Shown here in pieces: positions 61,055 to 64,000 of a stretch of 64,000 nt of DNA. The stretch covers positions 1,240,001 to 1,304,000 of the forward strand of contig NZ_CP048279.1 of assembly GCF_010365305.1 (NCBI RefSeq), read 5' to 3'. The stretch is from Staphylococcus sp. MI 10-1553 (GTDB lineage: Bacteria; Bacillota; Bacilli; Staphylococcales; Staphylococcaceae). Under the pieces are notes generated by a model that did not search any database, was not told the origin of the DNA, and was given only the letters and a program-made list of their open reading frames with translations. A program made the position numbers and the translations under genes. How positions within the stretch are numbered: the stretch's first letter is position 1; every line of letters begins with the position of its first letter.

Positions 61055-61966
61055 ATGACACAATTTGGTCCAATGGAAATCGGCCTCATTGCTGCGATTG
61101 TTGTAGCAGCATTATTCTTTATTTTGTTTTTAGTGGCATTGAAAAGCAAAAAGAAAGCGAAAGAAACTTATGCGAATCAATATCAAACAAAACAAGATAA
61201 ATTAACACACGAACATCAAGAAGAACTTGAAAAAGTCCGCATCGACAAGAAAAAAGCAGAAACGCGTCATAAAGAAGAATACGAAACAATGGTATCTTCA
61301 AAAAACAGAGAAATCGATGCACTGAAACTATTCTCTAAAAATCATAGTGAATATGTGACAGATATGCGTTTACTTGGCATTCGTGAGCGTTTAGTCAAAG
61401 AAAAGAGAATCCGTCCAGAAGATATGCATATCATGGCGAATATCTTTTTACCAACGAATGACTTAGAAGACATTACACGTGTCAGTCATCTCGTTTTAAC
61501 ACGCACAGGCCTTTATGTAATTGATTCAGAATTGTTAAAAGGGCATGTTTATCAAGGCATCAGTCAACAGCAATTTTCTGACAATCCAATGATGGAACAA
61601 GTGTTTAAAACGTTGAACTTAAGCCCACAAACGCCGCAAACAGTTGTTTTAGATCAAAGTGAAGCATCTCAAAATGCATTGTCAGTTGTGGATTACACAG
61701 ACCGTTTAGCCCATGTGGAAGCTTTAGCTGTGAAGTTACAGCACGAGTTAGATTTGAAATATACACCAACACCTATTTTATATTTCAATCCGCGTCATGA
61801 AGATGATGTCACAATTTCAAATTATGCGTCACAAGGTGTTACAAAAGTATTGGTAGGTCCGGAACAACTGAATGAGTTTTTCAATCGCTTTGTGTTCCAC
61901 GGACGGATTCAATATGATGTGAACGATTTACAATATATTATGGACGAAATTGAATCATTTAATTAA
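61055..61966 (+). CDS. Membrane-anchored NERD-like protein of staphylococci
   Basis: Start MTQFGPMEIG after GGAAGGTATTGCTC; 303 residues. One N-terminal membrane helix (IGLIAAIVVAALFFILFLVAL), a charged coiled coil (~32-95), and a C-terminal domain with VSHLVLTRTGLYVIDSELLKG that resembles a NERD-type nuclease fold. Function not established; the gene sits downstream of metK with its own terminator. Confidence 0.6.
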   Translation: MTQFGPMEIGLIAAIVVAALFFILFLVALKSKKKAKETYANQYQTKQDKLTHEHQEELEKVRIDKKKAETRHKEEYETMVSSKNREIDALKLFSKNHSEYVTDMRLLGIRERLVKEKRIRPEDMHIMANIFLPTNDLEDITRVSHLVLTRTGLYVIDSELLKGHVYQGISQQQFSDNPMMEQVFKTLNLSPQTPQTVVLDQSEASQNALSVVDYTDRLAHVEALAVKLQHELDLKYTPTPILYFNPRHEDDVTISNYASQGVTKVLVGPEQLNEFFNRFVFHGRIQYDVNDLQYIMDEIESFN

Positions 61967-61975
61967 ATATCATTA

Positions 61976-62006
61976 GGGCTGGAGTGTTATCTCCGGCTCT
62001 TTTTGT
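61976..62006 (+). terminator. Terminator
   Basis: GGGCTGGAG pairs with CTCCGGCTC, followed by T5. Confidence 0.75.
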
Positions 62007-62136
62007 TTTGTTGAGACGGATTTAAGTGTAAAGATTCAAAAGTATGGGTCATCATGTATATTTGTAGGGTGTATTGATTGCGCAATGGCGTCACGATTCG
62101 ATACGATAAGGTTAGATTACAAAGGAGCGATGACAT

Positions 62137-62973
62137 ATGAAACATGTAACGTTTTACAATGGCAATCAAATGCCTCAAGTGGGTTTAGGAGTCTTTAGAG
62201 TTGAAAACAATGATACTGCAAAAGAAGCTGTCAAACATGCGATTAAAAGTGGCTATCGTAGTATTGATACTGCGATGATTTATCAAAATGAAGAAAAAGT
62301 GGGCGAGGGGATTCGTGAAGCTTTAGCAGAAACGGGTTTAACGCGCAAAGATTTGTTTATTACTTCAAAATTATGGTTAACTGATTACGGTCGTGAAAAT
62401 GTTGCAGCGGCATATCAAGCTTCATTAGACCGCCTTGGACTCGACTATTTAGATTTGTATTTAGTGCATTGGCCAGGATTAGATGAAGATGTCATGATTG
62501 ATACGTGGAAAGGTATGGAAGATTTATATCACGATCAAAAAGTGAAAAATATTGGTGTAAGTAACTTTAATGTGGAACATTTGGATAAGTTATTAGCAAC
62601 TTCACGTATTAAACCAGTCATTAACCAAGTGGAATTCCACCCATATTTAACACAAAAACGTTTACGCGTGTATTTAGAAGCGCAAAATATCCATTTGGAA
62701 TCTTGGTCGCCATTAATGAATGCACAAATTTTAGAAGATGATACTGTAAAACAAGTGGCTACCGAAGTTGGAAAGTCACCCGCACAAGTCATTATTCGTT
62801 GGAACGTGCAACATGGTGTTGTAACAATTCCTAAATCAATCACACCAAGTCGTATTGAAGAGAATTTAAACGTATTTGACTTTGAATTATCACTTGGTCA
62901 AATGGAAGCATTAGATGGATTGAATGAAGATCGTCGTATCGGACATGATCCGTTACATTTTGATGGGAAGTAA
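62137..62973 (+). CDS. Aldo/keto reductase
   Basis: 278 residues after AAAGGAGCGATGACAT. Catalytic tetrad visible: Asp and Tyr in YRSIDTAMIYQNEE, Lys in ITSKLW, His in LVHWPG; NADPH-binding end IPKSITPSRIEENL. Reduces small aldehydes or ketones; substrate unknown. Confidence 0.9.
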   Translation: MKHVTFYNGNQMPQVGLGVFRVENNDTAKEAVKHAIKSGYRSIDTAMIYQNEEKVGEGIREALAETGLTRKDLFITSKLWLTDYGRENVAAAYQASLDRLGLDYLDLYLVHWPGLDEDVMIDTWKGMEDLYHDQKVKNIGVSNFNVEHLDKLLATSRIKPVINQVEFHPYLTQKRLRVYLEAQNIHLESWSPLMNAQILEDDTVKQVATEVGKSPAQVIIRWNVQHGVVTIPKSITPSRIEENLNVFDFELSLGQMEALDGLNEDRRIGHDPLHFDGK

Positions 62974-63009
62974 TTTTCGACGTTTCGTAAATATAAATTT
63001 GTGATACAT

Positions 63010-63050
63010 CAAAAGCAACGTTGCATCAATACAGTAACGTTGCTTTATCT
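63010..63050 (+). terminator. Terminator between the convergent reductase and crcB genes
   Basis: AAGCAACGTT pairs with AACGTTGCTT; T-rich on the plus side. Confidence 0.75.
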
Positions 63051-63073
63051 TTTATGCATAAGTATTTAAATGA

Positions 63074-63421
63074 CTACAACTGCATGCCGATGAAACAGAG
63101 TACAAAACAGCCGACAAATTGGAGGGTACTATACAAGATCAATCGGCCCCACATTTTTGTATTCAACATATAGAGCAGTTCCAAAGTTAATGTTGAAAAT
63201 GTCGTGAAACCACCGAGTAAACCTGTAATCATCAATAGCTTTAATTCAGGTGATAACAATGTGAGGTGATTGAAATAACCGATACAAAACGAACCCATAA
63301 GATTAACGATTAAGGTCGCGATAGGGAATGACGTGTTCATATAACGTGATGTTGTCGCACTGATGAAGGCGCGTAATACAGCTCCGATTCCACCACCTAA
63401 TGCCACTAATAACATATTCAT
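63074..63421 (-). CDS. crcB: Fluoride exporter subunit CrcB (second copy)
   Basis: Start MNMLLVALGG, overlapping the stop of the upstream crcB by ATGA. 115 residues, four membrane helices; conserved GGGIGAVLRAF and LIVNLMGSFCIGY with the pore Asn, and GFTTFSTLTLE with Phe/Thr residues. Two unlike half-size subunits in tandem form a Fluc heterodimer. Confidence 0.9.
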   Translation of the reverse strand: MNMLLVALGGGIGAVLRAFISATTSRYMNTSFPIATLIVNLMGSFCIGYFNHLTLLSPELKLLMITGLLGGFTTFSTLTLELLYMLNTKMWGRLILYSTLQFVGCFVLCFIGMQL

Positions 63422-63783
63422 GCATGCACACCCCCTAATTTGTACCCTAAGAAACAACAGATGAGACCGCCAGAATAACTGAACAATCCATATATGATTA
63501 AAGTCAACCAGTCTAACTGTTGTGCGAGTGTGACAAGTTCTAATTGAAAAGTGGAAAATGTCGTTAAAGCGCCTAAAAATCCTGTTGTCAGACCTTGTTT
63601 AAGCTTCGGATGGTTTGTGTTCCAATGATGAAGGCGTTCTGTGAAATAGCCCATTAAAAAGGCACCTACCAAATTTGCAATGAAGGTGCCTATCGGTAAA
63701 TGATATCCAATTGTTATGAAGCTCGTTTGCCATCTCAATAGTGCACCTATGCAACCACCTAAAAAGATTAAAATATACTTCAA
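63418..63783 (-). CDS. crcB: Fluoride exporter subunit CrcB (first copy)
   Basis: TTG start (MKYILIFLGG) chosen so the first helix begins normally; a TTG 21 bases earlier is also possible. GGCIGALLRWQ, FIANLVGAFLMGY and GALTTFSTFQLE are the Fluc motifs. Co-translated with the second copy and active as a dimer in fluoride resistance. Confidence 0.85.
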   Translation of the reverse strand: MKYILIFLGGCIGALLRWQTSFITIGYHLPIGTFIANLVGAFLMGYFTERLHHWNTNHPKLKQGLTTGFLGALTTFSTFQLELVTLAQQLDWLTLIIYGLFSYSGGLICCFLGYKLGGVHA

Positions 63784-63815
63784 AATATCACCATTTCTCT
63801 TCAAATTTCTTTATT

Positions 63816-64000
63816 TTAAATGATGCCAAATGTGTAAAGTGAAGCAAGAAGATGTAACACTAATACGATGAGTAGTAACAATGGTTGAATTTTAGAGGCT
63901 TTATGGATCCAATTTCGACGCTCTGGTAAATGTTTAATAGATTTGTCAGCAAAACGAATGGCTAACAATAATATTAAACAATTGACGACACTACATACAA
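63816..64000 (-). CDS. Membrane protein, C-terminal part (cut by window end)
   Basis: The minus strand is open from the window edge to a TAA at 63816: ...VVNCLILLLAIRFADKSIKH, a basic loop LPERRNWIHKASK, then a hydrophobic helix PLLLLIVLVLHLLASLY and GII. At least two membrane segments. Family not recognised. Confidence 0.55.
   Translation of the reverse strand, partial: VCSVVNCLILLLAIRFADKSIKHLPERRNWIHKASKIQPLLLLIVLVLHLLASLYTFGII

Overview
The window is low-GC Firmicute DNA from a Staphylococcus of the S. intermedius group, most likely S. pseudintermedius. The strongest species clue is the bicomponent leukotoxin pair at 41.2-43.1 kb (LukS-I/LukF-I type). The S-box-metK/pckA/menE-menC/yidD/crcB block at 51.7-64 kb is ordinary staphylococcal core chromosome. 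This assignment is inferred from protein recognition, not from a database search.

Layout. (1) 1-3.9 kb: the 3' end of one prophage (tail fibre with self-cleaving S74 chaperone, small membrane proteins, SPP1-type holin, M23/amidase/SH3 endolysin), followed by a reverse-strand NYN-nuclease gene. (2) 4.9-9.2 kb: a dense array of tiny genes and RNAs: a repeated small RNA, a two-peptide plus HTH cassette, attachment-site-like repeats, structured leader RNAs ahead of small proteins, a decayed type I toxin-antitoxin (TA) cassette and a type III TA locus cut by an insertion sequence. (3) 9.2-16.8 kb: a pile-up of mobile elements: a decayed IS21-family element, an integrase fragment, a group IIC intron, an IS110-family element (candidate bridge RNA upstream) and an IS1182-family element. 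(4) 16.8-31.7 kb: a second, defective prophage. Lysogeny-side genes (DUF1828, DUF6978-like, lipoprotein) are joined directly to the 3' half of the large terminase; portal through distal tail genes follow, and then a second deletion joins the distal tail gene to a truncated holin and an amidase. The minor head protein carries a C-terminal toxin-like domain with a small partner gene. (5) 31.9-39.4 kb: a candidate secreted effector/partner pair, then a second, rearranged copy of the small-gene/RNA array with an Mrr-like endonuclease and a second type III TA locus. (6) 39.5-43.1 kb: a broken integrase, an ABC-F fragment and the leukotoxin operon, which looks like a third phage remnant. (7) 43.6-51.5 kb: the ascorbate (ula) PTS operon with its PRD regulator. 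(8) 51.7-64 kb: core genes.

How the parts work together. The two accessory arrays (4.9-9.2 and 32.9-39.4 kb) share homologous modules in partly the same order and bracket the IS cluster and defective prophage, so they look like duplicated, recombining TA islands at prophage ends. Three kinds of RNA-centred system occur: type III TA (two 47-nt RNA repeats, terminator, ToxN/CptN/TenpN-like toxin), type I-like holin toxin/antisense RNA pairs, and a two-peptide/HTH cassette with conserved nested hairpins and an operator dyad inside the promoter. In addition, two families of 145-185-nt multi-helix RNAs, each closed by a long stem and with helix-preserving sequence changes between copies, sit ahead of small genes of unknown function. 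I recognise neither RNA family; they and the two-peptide cassette are the best candidates for undescribed biology. Both type III toxin genes are broken (one by IS21, one by a single in-frame stop), while both antitoxin RNA genes look intact.
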